DNA from: Volucribacter psittacicida
Lineage (GTDB): Bacteria > Pseudomonadota > Gammaproteobacteria > Enterobacterales > Pasteurellaceae
Reading direction: 5' to 3'
Length of the DNA: 64,000 bases
Assembly: GCF_004339025.1 (NCBI RefSeq)
Contig: NZ_SMFT01000003.1
Span: 1 to 64,000 of the forward strand
Positions within the stretch are counted from its first letter, which is position 1; the number at the start of each line of letters is the position of its first letter. Below, piece after piece: positions 1 to 7,762 of the stretch. The notes under the pieces are model-generated. The model was not told where the DNA came from. It saw only the letters and a program-made list of their open reading frames with translations, and ran no database searches. Position numbers and translations under genes: made by a program.

Positions 1-32
1 TGAGAAGAGACGTCAATCATCGAAAGGATTAT

Positions 33-148
33 CTTGGCGGCGATAGTGCGGTGGTCCCACCTGACCCCATGCCGAACTCAGAAGTGAAACGCCGTAACGC
101 CGATGGTAGTGTGGGGTCTCCCCATGTGAGAGTAGGTCACCGCCAGGT
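33..148 (+). rRNA. rrf: 5S ribosomal RNA
   Basis: This is the 5S rRNA of the large ribosomal subunit. The sequence carries the conserved gammaproteobacterial segments GGTCCCACCTGACCCCATGCC, GAACTCAGAAGTGAAACG and AGTGTGGGGTCTCCCC (61-125). The ends TTGGCGGCG and CGCCAGG can pair to form helix I, which sets the limits to within a few bases. Bases 1-32 are the 23S-5S spacer, so the rest of the rRNA operon lies upstream of the window. Confidence 0.95.
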
Positions 149-163
149 TATTAAATTGAAGAG

Positions 164-194
164 ACCCCTGTTGTTAGGCAACAAGGGTTTTTTG
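164..194 (+). terminator. rRNA operon terminator
   Basis: ACCCCTGTTG (164-173) pairs with CAACAAGGGT (179-188) with one mismatch, and a T run follows. It sits 15 bases after the 5S gene and ends the rRNA operon. Confidence 0.85.
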
Positions 195-234
195 TTATTT
201 AATTTATACTTTTTCATAAAAATCCTCAAAACTT

Positions 235-243
235 ACCGCACTT
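235..243 (-). repeat. DNA uptake signal sequence
   Basis: ACCGCACTT, the exact 9-base core of the Haemophilus-type uptake signal, in the spacer between the rRNA terminator and ygiW. Confidence 0.85.
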
Positions 244-316
244 TGTTTAAGAATGTTCTGATAAATATTTCTACTTTAAATTGAAAAGACTATAAAATAG
301 CGATTCTTTTCTATCC

Positions 317-349
317 CTTAAGATTTCCTTAATATTTTTTTGTTTTAAT
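317..349 (+). promoter_or_regulatory. QseB-type direct repeat and ygiW promoter
   Basis: CTTAA-GATTTC-CTTAA (317-332) is a perfect direct repeat of the form CTTAA-N6-CTTAA, which matches the QseB binding motif described for the ygiW-qseBC operon of Aggregatibacter actinomycetemcomitans. A possible -10 element TTTAAT lies at 344-349, 11 bases after the repeat. That spacing suits an OmpR-type activator overlapping the -35 region. The ygiW start codon follows 55 bases later. The repeat is read directly; autoregulation by QseB is inferred. Confidence 0.7.
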
Positions 350-404
350 AGGTGTCAACAAAGCAAGGGACTTTGTGTTTTAAACCATTATTAAAGGAGT
401 TTTT

Positions 405-824
405 ATGAAGAAAGTAGTTTTAGCCTCATTATTAGCGTTATCCACTGCCACTGCAATGGCAAATGAAGCACCAAAAGGTGGTTTTCAAGATCCTGCTGCG
501 CCAGCCGTAGCACATCATCATAAAGGTAAGGATTTTAGACAGGGTGGGTTTGTTAATACACAACAAGAAATCAGTAAAGTCTCAGATTCATCTAAATGGA
601 AAGATGATCAATATATCTTATTAGAAGGTAATATTGTACGCCAAGTGGGTAAAGATGACTTTATGTTTAAAGACAACAGTGGAGAAATTGAAGTAGAAAT
701 TGAAAGACGTGCTTGGGCAGGTCAAACCATTACCCCTGAAGATAAAGTAAGACTTTATGCGGAAGTGGATAAATCTTGGAATAAAATTGAAGTTGAAGTT
801 AATCGTGTAGAAAAAATTAAGTAA
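405..824 (+). CDS. ygiW: YgiW/YdeI-family periplasmic OB-fold stress protein
   Basis: A 139-residue exported protein. Residues 1-19 form a Sec signal peptide with the cleavage motif AMA-N. Residues about 50-139 are the BOF (bacterial OB-fold) domain, with the family pattern of ILLEGNIVRQVGKDDFMFKD followed by a WNKIEVEVNRVEKI strand at the C terminus. AGGAG (395-399) is a good ribosome site for the ATG. The protein has no catalytic motif; relatives are periplasmic proteins linked to oxidative and envelope stress and to biofilm growth. It stands directly ahead of qseBC, as in Aggregatibacter and Haemophilus, so it is probably the first gene of that operon. The exact ligand is unknown. Confidence 0.9.
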   Translation: MKKVVLASLLALSTATAMANEAPKGGFQDPAAPAVAHHHKGKDFRQGGFVNTQQEISKVSDSSKWKDDQYILLEGNIVRQVGKDDFMFKDNSGEIEVEIERRAWAGQTITPEDKVRLYAEVDKSWNKIEVEVNRVEKIK

Positions 825-845
825 TTCAACTTATTAATTCTTATT

Positions 846-880
846 AAGGAAGATAGATGAAAATTTATCTTCCTTTTTTC
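846..880 (+). terminator. attenuator-like terminator between ygiW and qseB
   Basis: AAGGAAGATA (846-855) pairs perfectly with TATCTTCCTT (866-875), and the T run continues to 879. It lies 22 bases after the ygiW stop and 70 bases before qseB. Because ygiW and qseBC are co-transcribed in relatives, the hairpin probably lets ygiW be made in excess over qseBC. Confidence 0.8.
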
Positions 881-950
881 TATACATTGAAATGATTAGA
901 AAATGGCAATATGATAGCCATTTGATGATAAATAAGATTGAATAAAAAAT

Positions 951-1622
951 ATGCGTATTTTGTTAATTGAAGATGATCCTTTAATTGGTGATGGATTAAA
1001 ACAAGGCTTAATTAAATCAGGCTTTTTAGTGGATTGGTTTCAGGACGGTAAAACAGGTTTTGAGGCGTTATCTCTCGCCCCTTATGATGTGGTGGTATTG
1101 GATTTAACTTTGCCAAAACTTGATGGTTTAGAAGTTTTACGAGGTTGGAGGAAAGCCAATCAAGATGTGCCAGTGTTAATTTTAACCGCAAGGGATACAT
1201 TAGATGAGCGTGTGCAAGGCTTGCAAATTGGTGCAGATGATTATTTGTGTAAGCCCTTTGCTTTAGCAGAAGTTGTTGCCCGTTTGCAAGCACTAACTCG
1301 GCGACGTAATGGGCATATTAATCCCATTATTCAACATGGTTTACTTACCTTTGATCCGATGAAACGTAAAGTGTGGTTACAGCAACAGGAAATTCCTTTG
1401 ACTTCACAAGAATATCGTTTATTGGCGTTATTTTTAAATCATAAGGAGCGGGTATTATCTCGTTCATTGATTGAAGAAAAATTGTATAGCTGGGACGATG
1501 AAGTAAGTAGTAATGCTTTAGAGGTGCATATTCATAACTTACGCAAAAAGTTGGGTAAACAAATAATTCGTACGGTGCATGGCGTGGGATATGCCTTAGG
1601 AAATTATGATGAAAAGAACTAG
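951..1622 (+). CDS. qseB: response regulator QseB (OmpR family)
   Basis: A 223-residue two-component response regulator. The receiver domain (about 1-115) has the acidic pair E7-D8-D9, the phosphoacceptor D51 in VVVLDLTLP, the T in LILTARD and the K in CKPF. The C-terminal half is an OmpR/PhoB winged-helix DNA-binding domain ending in [14 protein letters not shown] and TVHGVGYAL. It overlaps qseC by 17 bases, so the pair is translationally coupled. In Haemophilus influenzae the orthologous pair is known as FirRS and responds to ferrous iron and cold; in Aggregatibacter it controls ygiW-qseBC itself. The CTTAA repeat at 317-332 is the likely target here. Confidence 0.93.
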   Translation: MRILLIEDDPLIGDGLKQGLIKSGFLVDWFQDGKTGFEALSLAPYDVVVLDLTLPKLDGLEVLRGWRKANQDVPVLILTARDTLDERVQGLQIGADDYLCKPFALAEVVARLQALTRRRNGHINPIIQHGLLTFDPMKRKVWLQQQEIPLTSQEYRLLALFLNHKERVLSRSLIEEKLYSWDDEVSSNALEVHIHNLRKKLGKQIIRTVHGVGYALGNYDEKN

Positions 1623-2985
1623 CTTAAGTTTTCGTTTAATTTGTTTATTATCCATAACGTCTCTTTGTATTTGGGCGATTTCAACCACGATTGCTTGGTT
1701 TCAGGTGCGTAAAGAGGTTAATGAAGTCTTTGATTCACAACAAATTTTATTTGCTCAGCGTTTGGCTTCAACGGATTTACGCAATTTATTCCTTGAGCGT
1801 CATCAACTTGGTGGCTTTCGTGAACAACGTGCTAGACGACCATTGAAACCATTAAAACGTGATGATGATGCCCTCGCTTTTGCTATTTTTACCCCAAACG
1901 GCGATATTTTGCTGAGTGATGGCGAAAATGGGAGTAATTTTATTTATGCACCTGCTCGTGGTTTTTCTGAAGCCCAGCTTGCCAATGATGATGATCTCTG
2001 GCGTATTTTCTGGTTACCTGTCGCCGATGGCAATAATCGCTTAATGATTGCGGTAGGGCAAGAGCTTGATTACCGAGAAGATTTAATTAATGAAATGGTT
2101 TTTGGACAAATGTGGGTTTGGATTGCAGGTTTACCTTTCTTACTCGCTGTTATTGTTGTGGTGATACGTAAAGAATTATCGCCTTTAAAACGTATGAGCA
2201 AAAATTTATTACAGCGTTCACCTGATGATCACCAAGCCTTGCCTACGGAACAACTTCCCTTAGAGGTTTTGCCATTAGTACAAAATTTAAATACTTTTTT
2301 CCACCGCACTTCAGCGATGTTATTGCGTGAACGCCGTTTTACTTCCGATGCCGCCCACGAATTGCGTAGCCCCTTATCCGCATTGCGTATTCAAACAGAA
2401 TTAGCACAAATGGCTGGGGACGATGAAACTATGCGTCATCAAGCCTTACAAAATTTAACGCAAGGGATTGATCGGGCAAGCCAATTAATTGAGCAATTAT
2501 TAACCTTATCACGTTTAGACAGTTTAACGCAGTTAGAGGAATTGCAAGATATTCATTGGAATTTATTATTGCAGTCTATTGTGGCTGATTTTTATTTTCC
2601 AGCTCAAAAACGCAAAATGGAAATGACCCTTACCATTGAACAACAGCCTGTAGTTAAACAAGGGCAACCTTTGCTTTTGTCCTTAATGTTAAGAAACCTT
2701 GTGGACAATGCTATTCGTTATTGCCCCGAGGGCAGTGAAATTCGCTTAATTTTGCAACAGAATGAAGTGATTGTGGAAGATAACGGCAATGGTGTGGCAG
2801 AAGAGGATTTAGAAAAACTCGGACAACGTTTTTATCGCCCAGCTGGGCAAAATGAAAAAGGCAGTGGCTTAGGCCTATCTATTGTTTATCGTATTGCCGA
2901 ATTGCATCATTACCAAGTGCGGTTAGAAAATCGAAAAAATTCACGAGGAGAAATTGTAGGATTACGAACGAGGATCTTTTTATAG
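1606..2985 (+). CDS. qseC: sensor histidine kinase QseC
   Basis: A 459-residue membrane histidine kinase, partner of QseB. It has an N-terminal transmembrane helix (about 11-32), a periplasmic sensor region, a second helix (about 170-185), then a HAMP-like linker. The H box is AAHELRSPL with phosphorylated His251. The N box is [12 protein letters not shown] and the G boxes are DNGNGV and GSGLGLSIV. The periplasmic region holds the acidic motif D155-Y-R-E-D159; a similar EYRDD-type motif has been linked to iron and catecholamine sensing in relatives. ATG 1609 has better spacing to AGGA (1598-1601) than ATG 1606 and may be the true start. Two uptake signals lie inside the gene (2303-2311 minus, 2915-2923 plus). 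Confidence 0.92.
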   Translation: MMKRTSLSFRLICLLSITSLCIWAISTTIAWFQVRKEVNEVFDSQQILFAQRLASTDLRNLFLERHQLGGFREQRARRPLKPLKRDDDALAFAIFTPNGDILLSDGENGSNFIYAPARGFSEAQLANDDDLWRIFWLPVADGNNRLMIAVGQELDYREDLINEMVFGQMWVWIAGLPFLLAVIVVVIRKELSPLKRMSKNLLQRSPDDHQALPTEQLPLEVLPLVQNLNTFFHRTSAMLLRERRFTSDAAHELRSPLSALRIQTELAQMAGDDETMRHQALQNLTQGIDRASQLIEQLLTLSRLDSLTQLEELQDIHWNLLLQSIVADFYFPAQKRKMEMTLTIEQQPVVKQGQPLLLSLMLRNLVDNAIRYCPEGSEIRLILQQNEVIVEDNGNGVAEEDLEKLGQRFYRPAGQNEKGSGLGLSIVYRIAELHHYQVRLENRKNSRGEIVGLRTRIFL

Positions 2986-3033
2986 TCCCCTATTTTAAAG
3001 TGAGTCGTACTGCCTTATCTTGAAACAGCATAC

Positions 3034-3067
3034 AAGCCCCTAAAGCAAATTTGCCTTAGGGGCTTTT
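3034..3067 (+). terminator. terminator after qseC
   Basis: AAGCCCCTAA (3034-3043) pairs with TTAGGGGCTT (3056-3065), with an inner palindrome GCAAATTTGC, followed by TTTT. It lies between the convergent qseC and qmcA genes. The T run favours qseC, but the stem could serve both directions. Confidence 0.7.
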
Positions 3068-3083
3068 AGCAAAAGAACTTCCC

Positions 3084-4004
3084 TTATTTTTTATCGCCTT
3101 TAAGCAATTCCGCAATGCCTGCCACAGAGCCAATTAAATTGCCTGCTTCCAATGGCATAAGCACGACTTTACTATTTTCCGCCCCACCAATTTCTTTTAA
3201 TGCTTCGGTATATTTCTGAGCAATAAAGTAATTAATGGCTTTGGTATCTCCGCTAGCAATGGCTTCAGACACCATTTGAGTCGCTTTTGCTTCCGCCTCC
3301 GCGGCACGCTCACGAGCTTCTGCTTGCAAAAAGGCTTCTTGTCGCTCCCCTTCTGCTTTTAAAATGCGAGATTGTTTTTCGCCCTCAGCACGCAAAATTT
3401 CCGCTTGACGAACCCCCTCAGCCTCTAAAATATCCGCCCGTTTATTACGTTCGGCTTTCATTTGTGCATTCATCGCCGCAATCAGTTCTTGTGGTGGACG
3501 CACATCACGAATTTCAATACGTGTGACTTTCACACCCCAAGGATTGGTTGCTTCATCAACAATAGATAATAGACGGCTATTGATTGAATCACGTTGAGAT
3601 AACATTTCATCAAGTTCCATAGAACCAAGTACGGTACGAATGTTAGTCATAGTGAGATTAATGATGGCTTGTTCTAAATGATTGACTTCATAAGCGGCAT
3701 TGCGAGCATCAATCACTTGCACAAAACAAACCGCATCAATAGCCACATTGGCATTATCTTTTGAAATCACTTCTTGTGAAGGAATATCTAACACTTGCTC
3801 CATCATATTAATTTTGCGACCAACACGATCCACAAACGGCACCACAAAATTTAACCCTGGCGTAAGGGTTTTGGTATAACGCCCAAAACGCTCAATCGTC
3901 CAATGATAGCCCTGAGGCACCATTTTTAAGGCAGAAGCAAGAATGGCAATCACCAAAATAATAAAGAAAACCGAGACAATCGGCAATCCATCTAAGTAGC
4001 TCAT
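3084..4004 (-). CDS. qmcA: SPFH/stomatin-family membrane protease regulator QmcA
   Basis: A 306-residue band-7 protein. An N-terminal transmembrane helix (about 7-28) is followed by an SPFH domain starting [20 protein letters not shown] long charged coiled coil follows (about 180-250), with the repeated motif ILKAEGERQ / ILRAEGEKQ typical of stomatins and QmcA, then a hydrophobic Gly/Ala-rich tail. In E. coli QmcA is a cytoplasmic-membrane protein associated with FtsH-related functions. The NfeD-type partner gene (ybbJ) usually next to qmcA is not adjacent here, so the gene seems to stand alone. The start ATG has GGAAAA upstream. No uptake signal was found within it. Confidence 0.88.
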   Translation of the reverse strand: MSYLDGLPIVSVFFIILVIAILASALKMVPQGYHWTIERFGRYTKTLTPGLNFVVPFVDRVGRKINMMEQVLDIPSQEVISKDNANVAIDAVCFVQVIDARNAAYEVNHLEQAIINLTMTNIRTVLGSMELDEMLSQRDSINSRLLSIVDEATNPWGVKVTRIEIRDVRPPQELIAAMNAQMKAERNKRADILEAEGVRQAEILRAEGEKQSRILKAEGERQEAFLQAEARERAAEAEAKATQMVSEAIASGDTKAINYFIAQKYTEALKEIGGAENSKVVLMPLEAGNLIGSVAGIAELLKGDKK

Positions 4005-4150
4005 AATATTTTCCTTGTAAATCAGATTGAAGGGAATTGGCAGTTTAGCATAGGTGGGGAGAATACACAGTAGATTTTGAAATTGATGGCTTTTTATAAG
4101 GTTTATCGGTAATTTACTGTAAATTTAAGAAAATTATAGAAAATAATGTC

Positions 4151-4162
4151 GGGGGGGGGGGG
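4151..4162 (+). repeat. poly-G tract (G12) upstream of flp1
   Basis: Twelve consecutive G in an otherwise very AT-rich 331-base region between divergently transcribed qmcA and flp1. The tract ends 173 bases before the flp1 ATG. Runs of this length are prone to slipped-strand mispairing. The placement suits promoter-strength phase variation of the tad locus, but the transcription start is not known. Confidence 0.85.
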
Positions 4163-4219
4163 TATTTTTGTTTGATTTTATTTCTTATTTGTTTATTATT
4201 ACGCCCGATTGTCGCTTAT

Positions 4220-4289
4220 GTATACATATTTATGGTTATGTGCTTTTATGTAAATTTACATTTATCAATAAATTTAGTGAAGTATACAT
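4220..4289. promoter_or_regulatory. cluster of palindromes in the flp1 control region
   Basis: Two copies of GTATACAT (4220-4227 and 4282-4289) flank a perfect 14-base palindrome ATGTAAATTTACAT (4248-4261). The cluster ends 46 bases before flp1 and is probably operator or promoter material. No known regulator motif is recognised. Confidence 0.45.
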
Positions 4290-4335
4290 ACAATCGTTTT
4301 ATTCGTTAATTATTTTACATTAGGAGAATATTTCA

Positions 4336-4566
4336 ATGTTTGGTTTAACAACAAAAGCATTTATTGCAGTTACAGAGGGTTTACGTCGTTTTAAAGAAGA
4401 TAAACGTGGGGTTACTGCGATTGAGTATGGTTTAATTGCAGTATTAATTGCAGCGTTTATTATTGTTGTATTTAATTCAAATGAGGGTTTTATTGCAGCT
4501 TTAAAAGAAAAATTTGCAGGTTTAGCAACAGATATTAAAGGTGTAAAAACTCAAATCACTAAATAA
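4336..4566 (+). CDS. flp1: Flp-family type IVb major pilin
   Basis: The 76-residue precursor of the Flp fimbrial subunit. The 25-residue leader ends in KRG, with predicted cleavage between G25 and V26. The mature protein begins VTAIEY, with the family's Glu at +5 and Tyr at +6, followed by the hydrophobic helix GLIAVLIAAFIIVVF and a short charged tail. TAGGAG (4321-4326) is a strong ribosome site. It is the first gene of the tad locus. Only one flp gene is present, whereas Aggregatibacter actinomycetemcomitans carries flp-1 and flp-2. The pilin would be processed by TadV and polymerised by the TadA/B/C machine. Confidence 0.95.
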   Translation: MFGLTTKAFIAVTEGLRRFKEDKRGVTAIEYGLIAVLIAAFIIVVFNSNEGFIAALKEKFAGLATDIKGVKTQITK

Positions 4567-4577
4567 TAATTAATTTA

Positions 4578-4621
4578 TAAGGTGTTTATATTACTATTTT
4601 TATATAAATACCTTAATTTTT
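4578..4621 (+). terminator. hairpin terminator/attenuator after flp1
   Basis: A 14-base stem, left arm 4578-4591 and right arm 4602-4615 with a single G-T pair, followed by TTTTT. Placed between the pilin gene and its assembly genes, it would make flp1 transcript far more abundant than the downstream message. Confidence 0.85.
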
Positions 4622-4630
4622 ATTATTACC

Positions 4631-5062
4631 ATGGAAGATTCTATTTTTTCTATTAATTTTACCCTTATTATTTTATTATTAATTTATCTTTGTTATACGG
4701 ATATACGCTATAGATTAATTAGTAATAAAATAATAGTAATTTTGTTTTTCCCTTTACTATTATTTTCTTGGTTACAATACCAACATATTTTTTTCTTCTC
4801 GGCAGCTATTGCGTTAGTAATAGGTTTTCTCTTATTTAGCCTAAATATATTAGGCGGTGGTGATGCTAAACTTATTGCAGTGCTAATGCTGGCTATCCCT
4901 TATTCAGGGATAATTTCTTTTTTGTTTTTTGTTTCTTTCACTGGATTGTTTGTTATCCTATTCGGTTGGATTTTTGCCAGAGAGTCAATAAAAAAGAATG
5001 GATTGCCTTATGGTGTCGCAATTAATGTTGGCTTTATCATAAATTATTGGTTTTTACATTAA
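4631..5062 (+). CDS. tadV: TadV prepilin peptidase (A24 family)
   Basis: A 143-residue polytopic membrane aspartic protease that removes the leaders of Flp1 and the TadE/TadF pseudopilins. The two catalytic aspartates are in CYTDIRYR (about residue 23) and GGGDAK (about residue 79, the GxGD motif). Four to five hydrophobic segments are visible. It is the short form lacking the N-methylase domain of PilD, as usual for tad loci. No clear Shine-Dalgarno sequence precedes the ATG, and the right arm of the flp1 terminator ends only 15 bases upstream, so expression is probably low relative to flp1. Confidence 0.92.
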   Translation: MEDSIFSINFTLIILLLIYLCYTDIRYRLISNKIIVILFFPLLLFSWLQYQHIFFFSAAIALVIGFLLFSLNILGGGDAKLIAVLMLAIPYSGIISFLFFVSFTGLFVILFGWIFARESIKKNGLPYGVAINVGFIINYWFLH

Positions 5063-5090
5063 ATAAGTTAAATTACATTAAGGATAGAAA

Positions 5091-5849
5091 ATGAATTATA
5101 GGCTACTATTTATTATTTCAATATTTATGTTGATTATCGGCTTTTTTGGCTTATTTATGATGCCGAGTAGTTCTAATAATCAACAAACTGATTTGTCAAG
5201 CGAAGTTGCAAAGACAGAAAACCAAAAAGAGAAAAAACGAATAACCATAGCAACATTGGTTAAAAATGTTAAAGCTGGAGAGCTACTTCAGGTTGAAGAT
5301 TATCAGCTTTCAGATCAAGAAGTGGATATTGATGATCATCTTGTTGATTATGATGTTTCTGATTTAATTACCAATCAAGCTAATGGATTACAAGGTTATT
5401 TGGTTTCACAAAATATTCAAGCTTCATCATTATTACTTCCTAGCAGTTTAATTGCACCAACAGATCCTCGTTTTTTATCGCATAGCATTGATGCTAAAAA
5501 AGAAGTTGGATATAGAATTCCAGTAAGTTTAGACAATGCTTATATTTTAGATAGTTTACATAGTGGGCATTATGTCTCTATCTATGCTCAAAAATATGCC
5601 AGTGGGAATGAGACATTGAATCGTAAAGAGGCGGTTTTGCTTCAAAGTTCAGTTCAAGTATTAAATGTTGTGAAAGAAGCAGATAACAATGAAAAACAGG
5701 CTGGTTATATTGTTCTAAAATTAAACGGATTAGATGTCGTAAAACTTTATTCATTACCTGAAGATAGTATGTTATTTGTTTTACCAAACTCGAATAAATT
5801 ATCAGATAAAAATCGTGGAATCTTTATTAGGAAATTAAGAGGTCAATAA
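5091..5849 (+). CDS. rcpC: RcpC/CpaB-type pilus assembly protein
   Basis: A 252-residue protein with an N-terminal signal anchor (about 5-26) and a periplasmic region. Residues about 54-115 resemble a SAF domain (TLVKNVKAGELLQVEDYQL), and the CpaB/RcpC C-terminal domain follows. Family members work with the outer-membrane secretin in Flp pilus assembly and are needed for pilus modification or stability in Aggregatibacter. AAGGA sits before the ATG, and rcpA follows after three bases. Assignment rests on the SAF-like segment and its place between tadV and rcpA. Confidence 0.87.
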   Translation: MNYRLLFIISIFMLIIGFFGLFMMPSSSNNQQTDLSSEVAKTENQKEKKRITIATLVKNVKAGELLQVEDYQLSDQEVDIDDHLVDYDVSDLITNQANGLQGYLVSQNIQASSLLLPSSLIAPTDPRFLSHSIDAKKEVGYRIPVSLDNAYILDSLHSGHYVSIYAQKYASGNETLNRKEAVLLQSSVQVLNVVKEADNNEKQAGYIVLKLNGLDVVKLYSLPEDSMLFVLPNSNKLSDKNRGIFIRKLRGQ

Positions 5850-5852
5850 TCA

Positions 5853-7256
5853 ATGTTAAATAAAATTTTTACTAAAAAATTAATATGTCTAGCATTTTGT
5901 GGTATTGCTATTTTTTATTCTAGCCTTGTTTCAGCAAGATCGGTTTACCTAGAAAAAGGACAAAGTAACATTGTAAATACATCGGCAAAAATTGATACCA
6001 TTTTTATTTCAAATCCTGATGTGGCAGATTATGAAATTATTGATGATAATAGTTTTATCCTTTATGCCAAAGAGGAAGGGGTATCCGAAGTAACCGTCTT
6101 TGATCAAGAGGGGAATTCAATATTAGATGATACATTAAGCGTCAATGCTTTGATCAATAATATTAGTGATGCTAACCGACAAATTAAAGCAAGATTTCCT
6201 AATAGTAAATTGCAAGTAAAGAAAATTGGAAAGGCCTATGTGATCGAGGGAACCGCAAGCTCTAATGCTGAAAGTGAAGAGGTTCAACATATTGTTGGAG
6301 CTGCATTGGGTATTTCTCCAAAAGTAACTGAATTTAGCTTACAAAACTCAAGGGGAGCGGAAGAGCGAATTTCCTTTATGGATAAATATGAATATGAAGG
6401 TGTTATAAATAACAGTCATGTGGATGATAATATCCAAATCAATGTTAAATTGACTGTGGTTGAAGTTAATAAAGACTTTTCTGATTCATTAGGGATTAAT
6501 TGGAGTAATTTATCGGGTAATTTGTTCAATAATATTGGTGCTTCAGCATCTGTGGTAGGGGGAGCTTTTGATGGTGTAACAGGCTCATTATCTATCATTA
6601 ATGCAAATAATCTTAGACTTTTCATTAATGCCGTAAATAATCAACGTAATGCTAAAATTTTGGCAGAACCTAATGTGTCTATGTTATCAGGAGAAACTGC
6701 TGATATTTTGGTGGGGGGAGAAATTCCTTTCGCTCAAAGAGATAGAGAAGGCGCTGCAAGTATTATTTATAAAGATTTTGGTATTAAATTACTCGTAGGT
6801 GCCAAAGTTCAAAAGAACGATAGAATTAGATTAGTTTTATCACAAGAAGTTAGTAATATTGCTGGAAGTTATCAATATGACGGAGTAGGGCAAGTTCCTT
6901 ATTTTAATACTCGGCGTTCTAAATCTACCTTTGAATTGGCTGATGGAGAAAGTTTTATTATTGGCGGATTATTTACTTCTAATGATATTGAACAACTAAA
7001 TAAGATCCCACTTTTAGGGGATATTCCAATTATTGGTTCATTTTTCCGTAGTGCGAGTACCAGTAGAGATAAAAAAGAATTGGTTATTGTAGCAACGGTA
7101 AATTCTATTAAACCAGTTAATGAAGCCGATATTGTTTATCCTAATTTTCAACAAACAGGAACAATGGAACGTTTTTTCAATGTTACTCCATTAAAAGATG
7201 TTTATTATAAAACTTTAACAACGAATTTCCTTAAAAATGGTGGGTTTATACAATGA
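5853..7256 (+). CDS. rcpA: RcpA outer-membrane secretin of the Flp pilus
   Basis: A 467-residue type II/III secretin (CpaC-like). A signal peptide (about 1-28, ending VSA-R) is followed by an N-terminal domain (YLEKGQSNIVNTSAKIDTIFIS...), a BON-like segment and the secretin homology region (about 225-425). Diagnostic stretches there are AEPNVSMLSGETADILVGGEIP and the late KKELVIVAT. It would form the multimeric outer-membrane channel through which the pilus leaves. The last codons overlap the rcpB start (ATGA), indicating coupled translation. Arginine is often AGA here, unlike the housekeeping genes of this window. Confidence 0.93.
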   Translation: MLNKIFTKKLICLAFCGIAIFYSSLVSARSVYLEKGQSNIVNTSAKIDTIFISNPDVADYEIIDDNSFILYAKEEGVSEVTVFDQEGNSILDDTLSVNALINNISDANRQIKARFPNSKLQVKKIGKAYVIEGTASSNAESEEVQHIVGAALGISPKVTEFSLQNSRGAEERISFMDKYEYEGVINNSHVDDNIQINVKLTVVEVNKDFSDSLGINWSNLSGNLFNNIGASASVVGGAFDGVTGSLSIINANNLRLFINAVNNQRNAKILAEPNVSMLSGETADILVGGEIPFAQRDREGAASIIYKDFGIKLLVGAKVQKNDRIRLVLSQEVSNIAGSYQYDGVGQVPYFNTRRSKSTFELADGESFIIGGLFTSNDIEQLNKIPLLGDIPIIGSFFRSASTSRDKKELVIVATVNSIKPVNEADIVYPNFQQTGTMERFFNVTPLKDVYYKTLTTNFLKNGGFIQ

Positions 7257-7750
7257 GAAATGTAATCGCTAGTAAAATTCCTTTATTTGTACTTACATTA
7301 TTAATGAGTAGCTATGTATATTCTGCCTCTAAGGCACCTAATATCGATCAATATAATATCAATGGGACTAGCCAATTTCATTTAAAGTCTTCACGTTATG
7401 TATTATCAAGTACACAGGAAAATAATATTCAGGCATTTTTCTTAAAAGTTAAGAAATATGTCGGACAAGATAAGTCAAAAAATATTATCATTTATTGGAC
7501 TACTCATAATGATAAAGTTATAGCGGAAAGATTAAAACGAGAGTTATTAAGTCAGCATATTTATGCGAATAACATAACCTTAAAACGTGTAGATAGACGT
7601 TTATCTTTTTATCCAATTTATGTGGATATAGAGCAATATCAAGGATCGGGTCGTGCTTGTAGAATGATTAGAATGAATCCTGAACCTAGCTATAGAGAGC
7701 AAATATCTTGTGCTGTGAATTATAACTCGAATATTCAATTAAAAAACTGA
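7253..7750 (+). CDS. rcpB: RcpB secretin-associated protein
   Basis: A 165-residue exported protein with a signal peptide (about 1-25, cleavage near VYSA). The body is poorly conserved and has a basic stretch IYANNITLKRVDRRL and two cysteines (near RACRM and QISCAV) that may form a disulphide. In Aggregatibacter the equivalent gene encodes an outer-membrane protein that helps gate or assemble RcpA. The assignment rests mainly on position between rcpA and tadZ and on size. Start ATG overlaps the rcpA stop. Confidence 0.78.
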   Translation: MRNVIASKIPLFVLTLLMSSYVYSASKAPNIDQYNINGTSQFHLKSSRYVLSSTQENNIQAFFLKVKKYVGQDKSKNIIIYWTTHNDKVIAERLKRELLSQHIYANNITLKRVDRRLSFYPIYVDIEQYQGSGRACRMIRMNPEPSYREQISCAVNYNSNIQLKN

Positions 7751-7762
7751 GGATAATTTTTT

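Noticed and set aside
51-284. ORF over the 5S rRNA gene
   Set aside because: It reads through the 5S gene and its terminator; no protein family resemblance.
3287-3526. Plus-strand ORF within qmcA
   Set aside because: Antisense shadow of a conserved stomatin coiled coil.
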